11,492 nt of DNA from CAYLPT01 sp964385645. GTDB lineage: Bacteria; Armatimonadota; Hebobacteria; Hebobacterales; Hebobacteraceae. How positions within the stretch are numbered: position 1 is the first letter of the stretch; every line of letters starts with the position of its first letter. The notes under the pieces were generated by a model. The model saw only the letters and a program-made list of their open reading frames with translations. It was not told the origin of the DNA and did no database searches. The stretch spans positions 1 through 11,492 of the forward strand of contig CAYLPT010000168.1 in NCBI GenBank assembly GCA_964385645.1, given 5' to 3'. Made by a program: the position numbers and the translations under genes. Positions 1 to 6,669 of the stretch are shown here, piece after piece.

Positions 1-910
1 GTATACGAGCGCGCTGGATGCGCTGCGGGGGGCGGCGATGGGGGTGCGGACCGGCCGGCCGCTGGACATCAGGGGGATCGAGGCGAGCGTGCGGGGGCTG
101 GTGAACGACATCCTGACGGACGGGTCGGTGGTGCACAACCTGCACTCGATGAAGGGGGCGGACGAGTACACGTTCGCGCACGCGCTGCACATCTGCATCC
201 TGAGCATCGAGCTGGGCCGGCAGCTAGACCTGCCGCGGGCGCGGCTGGAGGAGCTGGGGGTGGCGGGCCTGCTGCACGATATCGGGAAGATCCACGTGCC
301 GCTGGAGGTGCTGCGGAAGCCGGCGGCGCTGACGGAGGGGGAGTTCGCGCTGATGAGCCGGCACCCGGTGGACGGGGCGGTGGCGCTGGCCGGGGAGCCG
401 GCGCTGCCGGAGGTGGCGGCGGTGGTGGCGTTCGAGCACCACGTGCACTACGATTACAGCGGGTATCCGAGGCTGGGGGAGCGCCGGCCGCTGCATCTCT
501 ACAGCCTGATGGCGAGCGTCGCGGACGTGTACGACGCGCTCACCACGATGCGGCCATACCGGCCGCCGATGCCGCCGCGTCAGGCGATCGAGGTGATCCG
601 GCAGCAGTTCGCCGGGCGGCTGGAGCCGCGGCTGCTGGAGCGGTTCCTGGGGATGTTGGGCCCCCACCCCTGGGGGTCGCTGCTGCGGCTGCCGGAGGGC
701 CGGCTGGCGGTGGTGACGCGGCCGCACGCGGCGGAGCCAGAGAACCCGTTCGTGCGGCTGTTGGCGCCGGAGAACGGGGGCCTGAGGGCGACAGATGAGG
801 AGGTGCCCCTGGCGGCGGTGGCTCCGCTGGAGGCGGAGCTGGAGCACCTCGACCCCTACGCGGAGGGGATCAACCTGACGGCGCTGTTGCACGGGGGCCC
901 GGGGGGCTAG
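1..910 (+). CDS. HD-GYP domain protein, probable cyclic-di-GMP phosphodiesterase (5' end outside window)
   Basis: This is a cytoplasmic HD-GYP phosphohydrolase, a family that hydrolyses cyclic di-GMP with a bi- or tri-nuclear metal centre. Counting from the ATG at 38, I see DEYTF.H (H48), the HD pair in LLHDIGK (H80, D81, K84), a conserved H109, the HH pair H134-H135, SGYP (141-144) and VADVYDALT (D163). The usual HHExxDGxGYP signature reads HHVHYDYSGYP here, so the Glu is Val and the first Gly is Tyr. The metal-binding His and Asp and the GYP remain. The tail from about residue 205 has the WGSLLRLPEGRLAVV strand pattern seen after HD-GYP cores. The frame is open from base 2 to the ATG (YTSALDALRGAA) and this leader resembles the linker helix of the family, so the true start lies upstream and the ATG is probably internal. 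A sensory or receiver domain may lie outside the window. The stop overlaps the stop of the convergent gene by two bases. Confidence 0.9.
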   Translation, partial: YTSALDALRGAAMGVRTGRPLDIRGIEASVRGLVNDILTDGSVVHNLHSMKGADEYTFAHALHICILSIELGRQLDLPRARLEELGVAGLLHDIGKIHVPLEVLRKPAALTEGEFALMSRHPVDGAVALAGEPALPEVAAVVAFEHHVHYDYSGYPRLGERRPLHLYSLMASVADVYDALTTMRPYRPPMPPRQAIEVIRQQFAGRLEPRLLERFLGMLGPHPWGSLLRLPEGRLAVVTRPHAAEPENPFVRLLAPENGGLRATDEEVPLAAVAPLEAELEHLDPYAEGINLTALLHGGPGG

Positions 911-2664
911 GGCCCAGGGAGCTTCTCGACGGTGACGGCGGGGACCCAGATGTCCTGCTTGCTGCCCTTGACGTTGATGCGGAAGTCGTAGCCGTCGCGG
1001 TTGGCGAAGCTGACGTCGTCGAGCTCGACGCGGTAGCGGCGCCACTGTCCGCTGGGGGGCTCGACCCACTGCCAGGGGGTGAAGCGGTAGCCGGTGACGG
1101 AGTCGTAGTAGATGTTGAACCCCAACCTCTCGGCGCCGAGGAAGGAGCCGTCACACTCGATGGTGATGGCGACAGGGGTGCGCCCGCGGGCGAGGTAGAG
1201 CCAGGAGTCGTCCACGTCGAAGTAGAGCCAGGGGTCGTCCACCTCCTCCGGGGTGCGGGCGGGGCGCATGCGGGTGCGCAGGCAGAGGCGGCCGGCCCGC
1301 TCTTCCTCGACCGCGGCGCCGCCGGGCAGCTCACGCAGGGCGCGGTTTCGGAGGCCGAACTCGGGGTGTGCCTGCATGGCGTAGTCGGCCCAGACGAGGG
1401 GGAGGCGGCTGAGGTCGGGGCCGGGCCGCGCGGCGAGGACATCTCGGCGTCTGGGGGCTCGGGCCTGGAGGCTGTCGTAGGGCGCGAGGCCCCGCGCGAG
1501 GACCGGCCGGGGCCCGAGCATGAGAGTGGTCTCCCCCGCGCCCCGGCCGAGAGCCGCGCCGGGCGCGCCGCCGAGGGGCGCCGCCTCGCGGAGGGCGGCC
1601 TCGTCGGCGATGGGGGAAAGCTCCTCGGCCCGGAGCACGAGATCACGGTCGGCCCAGGCGATGACGACGGGGCCGTCGGGTCCCTCGAAGGCGAGGGCCC
1701 AGACCTCGGGGCCGAGTCGCAGGAAGCCGAGGTAGTCGAGCCGGGAGAGGGGGTGGGTCCAGTCGCGGCTGATGGCGGCCGGGGGCAGGTAGACGCGAGC
1801 GATGCCAAAGGCCCAGGCGAGCAGGTAGTGCTGGAGCCACTGGTCGGCCGAGAGGTCGCCGCCGCCGAGGACCCAGGTGGGCCGAGCGCCGCCGGGGGCG
1901 TCGGGGAGGACCTCGCCGGCGAGGACCGCGTGGGCGAGGGCGGGGGTGGAGAGGTCGCGCCAGGCGGGGGTCAGGTGGAGGCCGAGGATGTCGAAGGATC
2001 TCCAGTGGGGGGAGCGGGCGAGGGCGTCGGCGGAGCCGAGGTCGAGGTGGCCGCTCTCGGGCAGGACGATCAGGGAGCTGGGGTTCACCTGGCGGGCGAC
2101 GCGGGCGGCGGAGTCGAGGAGGCTGAGGTACTCGGGGCGGGAGCCGCGGAAGTTGCGCACATTGGGCTGCTCGCGGATCTGCCAGTGGCGGAGGCGGCCG
2201 CGGAAGTGGGAGAGGGCCTCCCGTACATAGCGCTCCCAGAGGTCGAGGGACCGGGGGACGGAGCGGGCGCGCTGGTCGGGGGGGACCTCCCAGGCGGGGT
2301 CAACGGCCCACTCGGCACAGGCACCGAGTACCAGGAGGACGTCGAGGCCGCGGGCGCGGGCGGCGTCCACGGCTGCATCGTCCTGGCTCCAGACGAAGCG
2401 GCCGGGCTCGGGCTCGACGCGGTTCCAGTCGAGAGGCATGCGGAGGGTGGCGACGCCGGCGCTAGAGAGCCGGTCGAGCTCGGCCTCCCGAGCCGCGGGG
2501 GCGAGGGGGGCGAGGTCTACGTATGCGCCCAGCAGAGGCGGGGCGGCCAGGGCGGCAGGGGCGAAGGCGAGCACCAGCGCGGCGGCCGCGAGGGCGCAGG
2601 CGCGCAGGCGCGCTCTCGCGCCTGAGGGCCCGAGACGCCGGGGCCGCCGGGGCGGCTGAGGCAA
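907..2664 (-). CDS. Secreted glycosidase-like TIM-barrel protein with C-terminal beta-sandwich, catalytic residues apparently lost
   Basis: This 585-aa exported protein has a basic N-terminus, a hydrophobic signal segment (about 22-41, ending ALA-AP) and a barrel (about 43-300) resembling clan GH-A glycosidases (GH5/GH39-like). Barrel landmarks are TLRMPLDWNRVEPEPGRFVW (74-92), the beta-4 end WQIREQPN (161-168), FDILGLH (224-230) and the beta-7 region PTWVLGGGDLS (262-272). In active relatives the beta-4 motif is NEP and the beta-7 motif is TE. Here the acid/base position is Q166 and the nucleophile position G267, so hydrolysis is doubtful. From about 477, YFDVDDSWLY through DFRINVKG to the end looks like a jelly-roll carbohydrate-binding module. 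The start is TTG with GGTGAGG nine bases upstream, overlapping the end of the previous gene. It follows the 78-aa gene by 6 nt and is probably cotranscribed with it. I infer a cell-surface or secreted glycan-binding role. An unusual but active enzyme is not excluded. Confidence 0.82.
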   Translation of the reverse strand: MPQPPRRPRRLGPSGARARLRACALAAAALVLAFAPAALAAPPLLGAYVDLAPLAPAAREAELDRLSSAGVATLRMPLDWNRVEPEPGRFVWSQDDAAVDAARARGLDVLLVLGACAEWAVDPAWEVPPDQRARSVPRSLDLWERYVREALSHFRGRLRHWQIREQPNVRNFRGSRPEYLSLLDSAARVARQVNPSSLIVLPESGHLDLGSADALARSPHWRSFDILGLHLTPAWRDLSTPALAHAVLAGEVLPDAPGGARPTWVLGGGDLSADQWLQHYLLAWAFGIARVYLPPAAISRDWTHPLSRLDYLGFLRLGPEVWALAFEGPDGPVVIAWADRDLVLRAEELSPIADEAALREAAPLGGAPGAALGRGAGETTLMLGPRPVLARGLAPYDSLQARAPRRRDVLAARPGPDLSRLPLVWADYAMQAHPEFGLRNRALRELPGGAAVEEERAGRLCLRTRMRPARTPEEVDDPWLYFDVDDSWLYLARGRTPVAITIECDGSFLGAERLGFNIYYDSVTGYRFTPWQWVEPPSGQWRRYRVELDDVSFANRDGYDFRINVKGSKQDIWVPAVTVEKLPGP

Positions 2665-2670
2665 GGGGGC

Positions 2671-2907
2671 CTACCTCACCTGCTGCTGGGAGACGATGCG
2701 GCGGGCCTCGGCCATGGAGAGCCAGACGCCGTCCTCGCGGAAGACGAGCCAGCGCAAGTAGCCGGGCAGGGACATGTAGTTGGTCTCGGCGGACCAGGGC
2801 CGGAGGGTGGAGACCTCAGGGTGCTGGGCGGCGGCGGGCGCGGGGGCCAGCGCGAGTAATACGCCGACCAGCGCGAATACAGCGAGACACCAGGCTAGCT
2901 TCCTCAT
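2671..2907 (-). CDS. Small secreted protein of unknown function (78 aa)
   Basis: I do not recognise this family. It is a 78-aa protein beginning MRKLAWCLAV with a clear Sec signal peptide: a basic start, a hydrophobic core to about residue 21, then APAPAAA-Q with likely cleavage after A27. The mature peptide would be about 51 residues. It is rich in aromatics (W38, Y44, Y50, W53, F56, W62) and its C-terminal helix is SMAEARRIVSQQQ. The single Cys lies in the signal peptide and there is no lipobox. The frame stays open upstream to 3225 without a protein-like sequence. This ATG is preferred because AGGGAGG sits seven bases before it and the signal peptide starts there. Its stop is 6 nt before the TTG of the glycosidase-like gene and the two genes overlap in signals, so they are probably translationally coupled. 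It may be a partner or leader for that protein, which is inference only. Confidence 0.72.
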   Translation of the reverse strand: MRKLAWCLAVFALVGVLLALAPAPAAAQHPEVSTLRPWSAETNYMSLPGYLRWLVFREDGVWLSMAEARRIVSQQQVR

Positions 2908-2914
2908 CTCGTAA

Positions 2915-2921
2915 CCTCCCT
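2915..2921 (-). promoter_or_regulatory. Shine-Dalgarno fixing the start of the 78-aa secreted protein
   Basis: AGGGAGG lies seven bases upstream of the ATG at 2907. It is the strongest ribosome site in the window. It marks the true start of this short gene, against the much longer open frame reaching 3225. No convincing promoter hexamers were seen in the 110 nt between this gene and the kinase gene upstream, so cotranscription with the kinase is likely. Confidence 0.7.
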
Positions 2922-3017
2922 GGCGGCGCTCATGGGTGCGCACCGCCTGCTGGTTGAGCTTCCAGCCCACGGCGCCAACTCCTGCTCCGAGGGTGCGGTT
3001 GTTTGTGCAGGGCCGCG

Positions 3018-5942
3018 CTAGTGCTTGGCGAAGCGGGCGAGGACGCAGAGCCCGTCGCGGGGCTGGAGGGTGAGGACGCCGCCCAGGTCCTGCTCGATGA
3101 TGGCCCTGACGACCTTGAGGCCGACGTCGGCGCAGCGGTCGAGGTCGAAGCGGGGGGGCAGTCCGACGCCGTTGTCGCGGACCTGGATGACGACCTGGCC
3201 GGCGCTCTCGGCGAGGCTGACGCAAACGCGGCCGCCGCCGGCGGGCAGCAGGCCGTGTCGGATGGCGTTGTCGAGCAGCTCGCCGATGACGAGGACGGCG
3301 CCGGTGGCCTTCTGGGAGGGGAGCATGACGCGGGCGCCGTCGACGCGGATCTCGATGGAGGGGGGAGCGGCGGTGGTGTGGCGGACGATCTCGACGACGC
3401 GGCGGGCGGCCTCCTTGATGTCCACGAAGTGGACCTCGCGGGAGCGCAGGAGATCGTGGACGGTGGCCATGGCATGGAGGCGAGCGACAGCACGGGTGAT
3501 GGCATCGGAGGCGGAGCGGGGGGTGGGGCGGTCGAGCTCCATGCGGAGGAGGCCGGCGGCGGCCTGAAGGGTGTTGCGCATGCGCTGGTTGATCTCGGTC
3601 GTCATGGCCGCGAGGAACTCGGAGCGCTCCTGGGCTTCGGCGTAGAGGTTGGCGTTCTCGATGGCGACGGCGGCGCTGTTGGCGAGGGAGACGAGCAGGT
3701 CCTTGTCGTCGTCGGTGAACTTGTCCTCGGAGCGGCGGTAGACGTTGATGACTCCGACGGTGCGGCCTCTGGCGATGAGGGGGGCGGCGATGCCGGCGCG
3801 GAGGCCTTCCTCGCGGGCGCGGGCGCGGCGGCTGAAGCGACCGTCGCGGCTGACGTCGCTACTGACGAGGGCCTCACCGGTCTGGGCGGCGAGGCCGGCC
3901 AGTCCCTCGCCGGGCTTGAGGGGCTCGTACAGGGCGGGGTCGGGCTTGAGGCCGTGGACGGCCTTGGTGACCAGCTCTCCGCTCTCGCCCTCGGCGAGCA
4001 TGAGGATGCAGGCCGGGGCGGCGAGGAGCTCAGAGGCAGAGCGCAGGACCATCTCGAGGGTCTCAGAGAGGTCAAGGGAGGAGGCGAGGGAGCGGGAGAT
4101 TTCGAAGAGGCGGGAGATCTGGTTGAGGTGCCGGACGACGTTCTGGTAGAGGAGGGCGCTCTGGAGGGCGAGGGCGGCCTGGTTGCCATAGGCGGAGAGA
4201 AGCGCGATGTTGTGGGTGGGGAAGGCCCGGGGTTCGGAGTCGGCGACCGCGAGGAGGCCCTGCAGGCCCTGCTGGGCGAGCATGGGGACGCAGAGGAGGG
4301 AGCGCGCGCCGAGGGTGCGCACCAGGGCATCCTCCTGCCTGCCCTCCTCGAGGACGTCGGCGACTACTCTGGGGGCGCCGGAGGCGAGGGCGTCGGCGCC
4401 GAGGTGGCCCTCGGGGGGGAGCGGGGGTGCGGCTTCGCCGTCGAAGCCGAGCCAGCCCCCGGGGGCGAGGGCCCAGCCGCCCTCTGGGCGGGCGAGGTAG
4501 ATGGCGGCGATGGGCGCCGAGAGGGCCTTGGCGGCGGCGTCGGCGACGGTGCGGGCGATCTGGCTGGAGTCGAGGGTGGCGGCGACGCGGGTGCTGACCC
4601 AGGTGAGGTCGGCCATCTCGAGCAGGCGGCGCTGCATTCCCTCGACGAGGCTCAGGTTCTCGATGGCGACGGCGGCCTCGCTGGCGAAGGTCTCGATCAT
4701 CTGGCGGGGGAAGGGGCCGAGGGAGTCGGGGTCGCGGCTCAACACGACCAAGGCGCCGATGACGTGCTCGCGGAGGCGGATGGGGACGCCGAAGACTTCC
4801 CTGAATCCGCGGCGCCGGAGGTCGGGGACGCCGGGGGCGCTGCTGCGGCCCGTGGCCTCCCACACCGCGCGTCCCTCGGGCTGGGAGCGGATGTGGTTGG
4901 CGAAGGCGACGAGGGCGGCTTGATCCACCTCTGCGGCGGCCTCCGGGCGGCCGCGGGGGGAGAGCTGGCCGGACTCGTCGGCGAGCAGGACCTGGGCGGC
5001 GTCGGCGCCGGGCACGGACTGGGCGACGCGGCGCACGACCTCGACGAGCTCATCCAGGTTGAGGACCGATCCGAGGGCGAGGCCGAGCTCGGAGATGGAG
5101 TGGCGCTGGGAGCGAACGAGCTGGCGGGTCTGCTCGGTGAGGTCGAGGGTCTGCCGGGCGAGGGCGGCCTGCTGGACGAGCGAGGCGAGCAGGGTCGCGC
5201 GCCGCCCGTCCACGCGGCCGTCGTGAACCGCGAGCGCGCCGATCCAGCGTCGGCGCAGGTGGGCTCGGACGAGGAGGGCGGCGGAAGCTCCGGTCTGGCT
5301 GAGGTAGGCGCGGTGCTCGGGGCGATCGGGGGAGAGCTCGAGCCAGCCGCCGGCCGCGCTCTCGCCCGGGGCGCGCCAGAAAGGGGCCCCGACGCGCAGC
5401 CTGCGCGCCTGGGTGGGAAGGGCGGCCCCCGCAGTCGCGGTCACACTCATCCACCCGCCCGCCTCGCGCTCCCACCAGAGGGCGGCGCGCGCGCCGGTGA
5501 GGCGGCGCGCGGCGCTGAGGAGGGCGCGGAGCACGCCGGGGGAGGTGGTCGCCTCCTGGAGGGCGCGCACGGCGCGGCGGAAGGTCTGCTCGTCGTCGCT
5601 CTCGCCGCCGGCGCGCTTGAGGCGGCTGGCCAGCCGGCGGAGTCGGCCGGCGAGAGGGCGGTCGTCGGCGACCGCCTCGAGGGCCTTGTGGAGCGCACGG
5701 GCCGCGCTGGCGAGCTGGGCGCAGGAGGCGGAGGAAGTGAGTCGCCGCAGGTGGGGCCCGGGGGGCCGGCCGGCGAGGGCGTCGGCGACGAGGGCACGCA
5801 GCAGATCGGGCCCGCAGGAATCGGGCAAGCCATTGCCGGACTCCTCGAGGGCCTCGAGCCAGCGGTTGGCCACTGCCTCAGAGGCGGCCAACAACGACTC
5901 GGCGTTGTCGCCGAGCTCACTCCCCGCTCTTGTGTTGCCCAC
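3018..5942 (-). CDS. Multi-GAF sensor protein with degenerate HisKA_2-type histidine kinase core
   Basis: This is a soluble sensor of about 974 aa with no membrane segments. From the GTG start, residues 10-115 are all-helical (containing ANRWLEALEESG). Four GAF domains follow at about 125-265, 285-435, 448-600 and 612-770, each ending in an AVAIEN-like or ALALQS-like helix. Then come a HisKA_2/HWE-type two-helix segment (778-850) and an HATPase_c domain (865-974). The ATPase N box is ELLDNAIRHG (N892), the G1 box is VRDNGVGLPP (D923) and a shortened G2 is DVGLKVV, so ATP binding looks intact. The segment that normally reads HHRVKNNLQ is NQRMRNTLQ, which puts Gln786 at the phosphoacceptor position. 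It may be a kinase without autophosphorylation, a partner of another kinase, or an ATP-gated sensor. No response regulator is in the window. The GTG is chosen because GGAGGG lies 12 nt upstream. A TTG at 6062 in the same frame would add 40 Pro/Ala/Gly/Arg-rich residues that do not look like protein. Confidence 0.87.
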   Translation of the reverse strand: MGNTRAGSELGDNAESLLAASEAVANRWLEALEESGNGLPDSCGPDLLRALVADALAGRPPGPHLRRLTSSASCAQLASAARALHKALEAVADDRPLAGRLRRLASRLKRAGGESDDEQTFRRAVRALQEATTSPGVLRALLSAARRLTGARAALWWEREAGGWMSVTATAGAALPTQARRLRVGAPFWRAPGESAAGGWLELSPDRPEHRAYLSQTGASAALLVRAHLRRRWIGALAVHDGRVDGRRATLLASLVQQAALARQTLDLTEQTRQLVRSQRHSISELGLALGSVLNLDELVEVVRRVAQSVPGADAAQVLLADESGQLSPRGRPEAAAEVDQAALVAFANHIRSQPEGRAVWEATGRSSAPGVPDLRRRGFREVFGVPIRLREHVIGALVVLSRDPDSLGPFPRQMIETFASEAAVAIENLSLVEGMQRRLLEMADLTWVSTRVAATLDSSQIARTVADAAAKALSAPIAAIYLARPEGGWALAPGGWLGFDGEAAPPLPPEGHLGADALASGAPRVVADVLEEGRQEDALVRTLGARSLLCVPMLAQQGLQGLLAVADSEPRAFPTHNIALLSAYGNQAALALQSALLYQNVVRHLNQISRLFEISRSLASSLDLSETLEMVLRSASELLAAPACILMLAEGESGELVTKAVHGLKPDPALYEPLKPGEGLAGLAAQTGEALVSSDVSRDGRFSRRARAREEGLRAGIAAPLIARGRTVGVINVYRRSEDKFTDDDKDLLVSLANSAAVAIENANLYAEAQERSEFLAAMTTEINQRMRNTLQAAAGLLRMELDRPTPRSASDAITRAVARLHAMATVHDLLRSREVHFVDIKEAARRVVEIVRHTTAAPPSIEIRVDGARVMLPSQKATGAVLVIGELLDNAIRHGLLPAGGGRVCVSLAESAGQVVIQVRDNGVGLPPRFDLDRCADVGLKVVRAIIEQDLGGVLTLQPRDGLCVLARFAKH

Positions 5943-5949
5943 TACGCGA

Positions 5950-5967
5950 GCTGTCCCTCCAGACAGC
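5950..5967 (-). promoter_or_regulatory. Hairpin presenting the Shine-Dalgarno of the sensor-kinase gene in its loop
   Basis: On the minus strand the sequence reads GCTGTC, TGGAGG, GACAGC. This is a perfect 6-bp inverted repeat whose 6-nt loop is the GGAGG ribosome site, placed 12 nt before the GTG at 5942. A Shine-Dalgarno held in a loop could keep it accessible or make it a protein target. The repeat is short and could be chance in such GC-rich DNA. Confidence 0.4.
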
Positions 5968-5995
5968 CCCTGTATGCGCCCCGGCCTACATGAGC

Positions 5996-6001
5996 ATGAT
6001 A
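5996..6001 (-). promoter_or_regulatory. Possible -10 element for the sensor-kinase gene
   Basis: TATCAT is the best -10-like hexamer in the 136-nt gap between comEA and the sensor gene. It would place a transcription start about 47 nt before the GTG, so the transcript would include the Shine-Dalgarno hairpin. The expected -35 position (about 6019-6024) reads GGGCGC, which is not sigma-70-like. The call therefore rests on one hexamer and position only. Confidence 0.2.
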
Positions 6002-6019
6002 CCGCAGGGGCAGCGGACG

Positions 6020-6067
6020 CGCCCATAGGGGCGGGGCGGGCAACGTCGCGATTTCGCCCCAAGGGCG
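6020..6067 (-). terminator. Two small GC hairpins after comEA (weak terminator candidate)
   Basis: Two 5-bp inverted repeats with the same arms follow the comEA stop. CGCCC/GGGCG has a 3-nt loop at 6055-6067, and CGCCC/GGGCG has a 4-nt loop at 6020-6033. No run of T follows either on the minus strand, so neither is a classical intrinsic terminator. Their place at the longest gap between genes suggests a transcript boundary. The arms are simple GC sequence and could be chance. Confidence 0.25.
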
Positions 6068-6078
6068 CGTCTGCGAGC

Positions 6079-6645
6079 TCACAAGGTCACCTCGTCGCGG
6101 ATGGCGGCGAGTCGGCCGGGGCCGATGCCGGGGACGTTGAGCAGCTCCTCGATGCTGCGGAAGCCGGCGCCGCGCTCGCGGACGAGCCGCTCTCGATGGT
6201 CCACGATGCGCTGGGCGAGCACGGGGCCGATGCCAGGCAGGGCCTCGAGCTCGCGGGCAGTGGCGCGGTTGAGGCTGATGCGGCCGACGGGCTGCCCGGC
6301 CGATGCTTGCTCGGCGGGAACGACGATGTGGTCGCCGTCGCGGACCGTGGCCGCCTGATTGACGGCCTCGAGGCGCGCGCCGGGGGTTGGGCCGCCCGCG
6401 CGCGCGATGGCGTCGGCCACCCGGGAGCCGGCGGGCAGCCGATGCAGGCCCGGCTCGGCGACCGCGCCGGAGACGTTGACCAGCACGTGCCCGGCGCGGC
6501 CGGCGGCCTCGACGAGCAGGGGTCCCTGGGCGCCGGCTTGCCCGGCGCGCCGGCCGCGCGCGTAGGTGAGGGCGCCGGCCCCCGACAGCAGCGCCCCAAG
6601 CAGGACCACCAACACTAGCTGCTCACCGCGCGAGAAGTAGAACAT
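6079..6645 (-). CDS. comEA: ComEA-type competence DNA-binding protein
   Basis: This is a 188-aa membrane-anchored DNA-binding protein of the ComEA family, which captures double-stranded DNA outside the membrane during natural transformation. One N-terminal membrane helix (about 8-28) is followed by a linker. A beta-grasp SLBB domain spans about 53-110 (VNVSGAVAEPGLHRLPAG through DGDHIVVP), and tandem helix-hairpin-helix motifs span about 122-188, with LPGIG (136-140) and VPGIG (171-175). ISLNRATARELEALPGIG is the typical opening of the HhH region. Length and order match the family. The ATG has GGAGG eight bases upstream. It lies 24 nt after leuS and is probably cotranscribed with it. No comEC or pilus gene is in view. 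Four Arg just after the membrane helix are slightly unexpected for an N-in anchor. Confidence 0.93.
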   Translation of the reverse strand: MFYFSRGEQLVLVVLLGALLSGAGALTYARGRRAGQAGAQGPLLVEAAGRAGHVLVNVSGAVAEPGLHRLPAGSRVADAIARAGGPTPGARLEAVNQAATVRDGDHIVVPAEQASAGQPVGRISLNRATARELEALPGIGPVLAQRIVDHRERLVRERGAGFRSIEELLNVPGIGPGRLAAIRDEVTL

Positions 6646-6669
6646 CCCCTCGCCCTCCGGGCACGCGGG

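Noticed and set aside
1366..2625. 419-codon open frame on the + strand
   Set aside because: Low-complexity Gly/Glu/Ala/Val translation antisense to the glycosidase-like gene, with no ribosome site or domain.
2908..3225. N-terminal extension of the 78-aa protein
   Set aside because: It would overlap the end of the sensor gene with Arg/Pro-rich sequence and bury the signal peptide and strong ribosome site internally.
3003..5993. 996-codon open frame on the + strand opposite the sensor gene
   Set aside because: The translation is Gly/Ala/Glu/Val-rich with no domain, as expected from the complement of GC-rich coding DNA. The opposite strand has four GAF domains and an ATPase.
5943..6062. 40-residue extension of the sensor gene to TTG 6062
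   Set aside because: The residues are noncoding in character, cover the two hairpins and the possible -10, and no ribosome site precedes the TTG.
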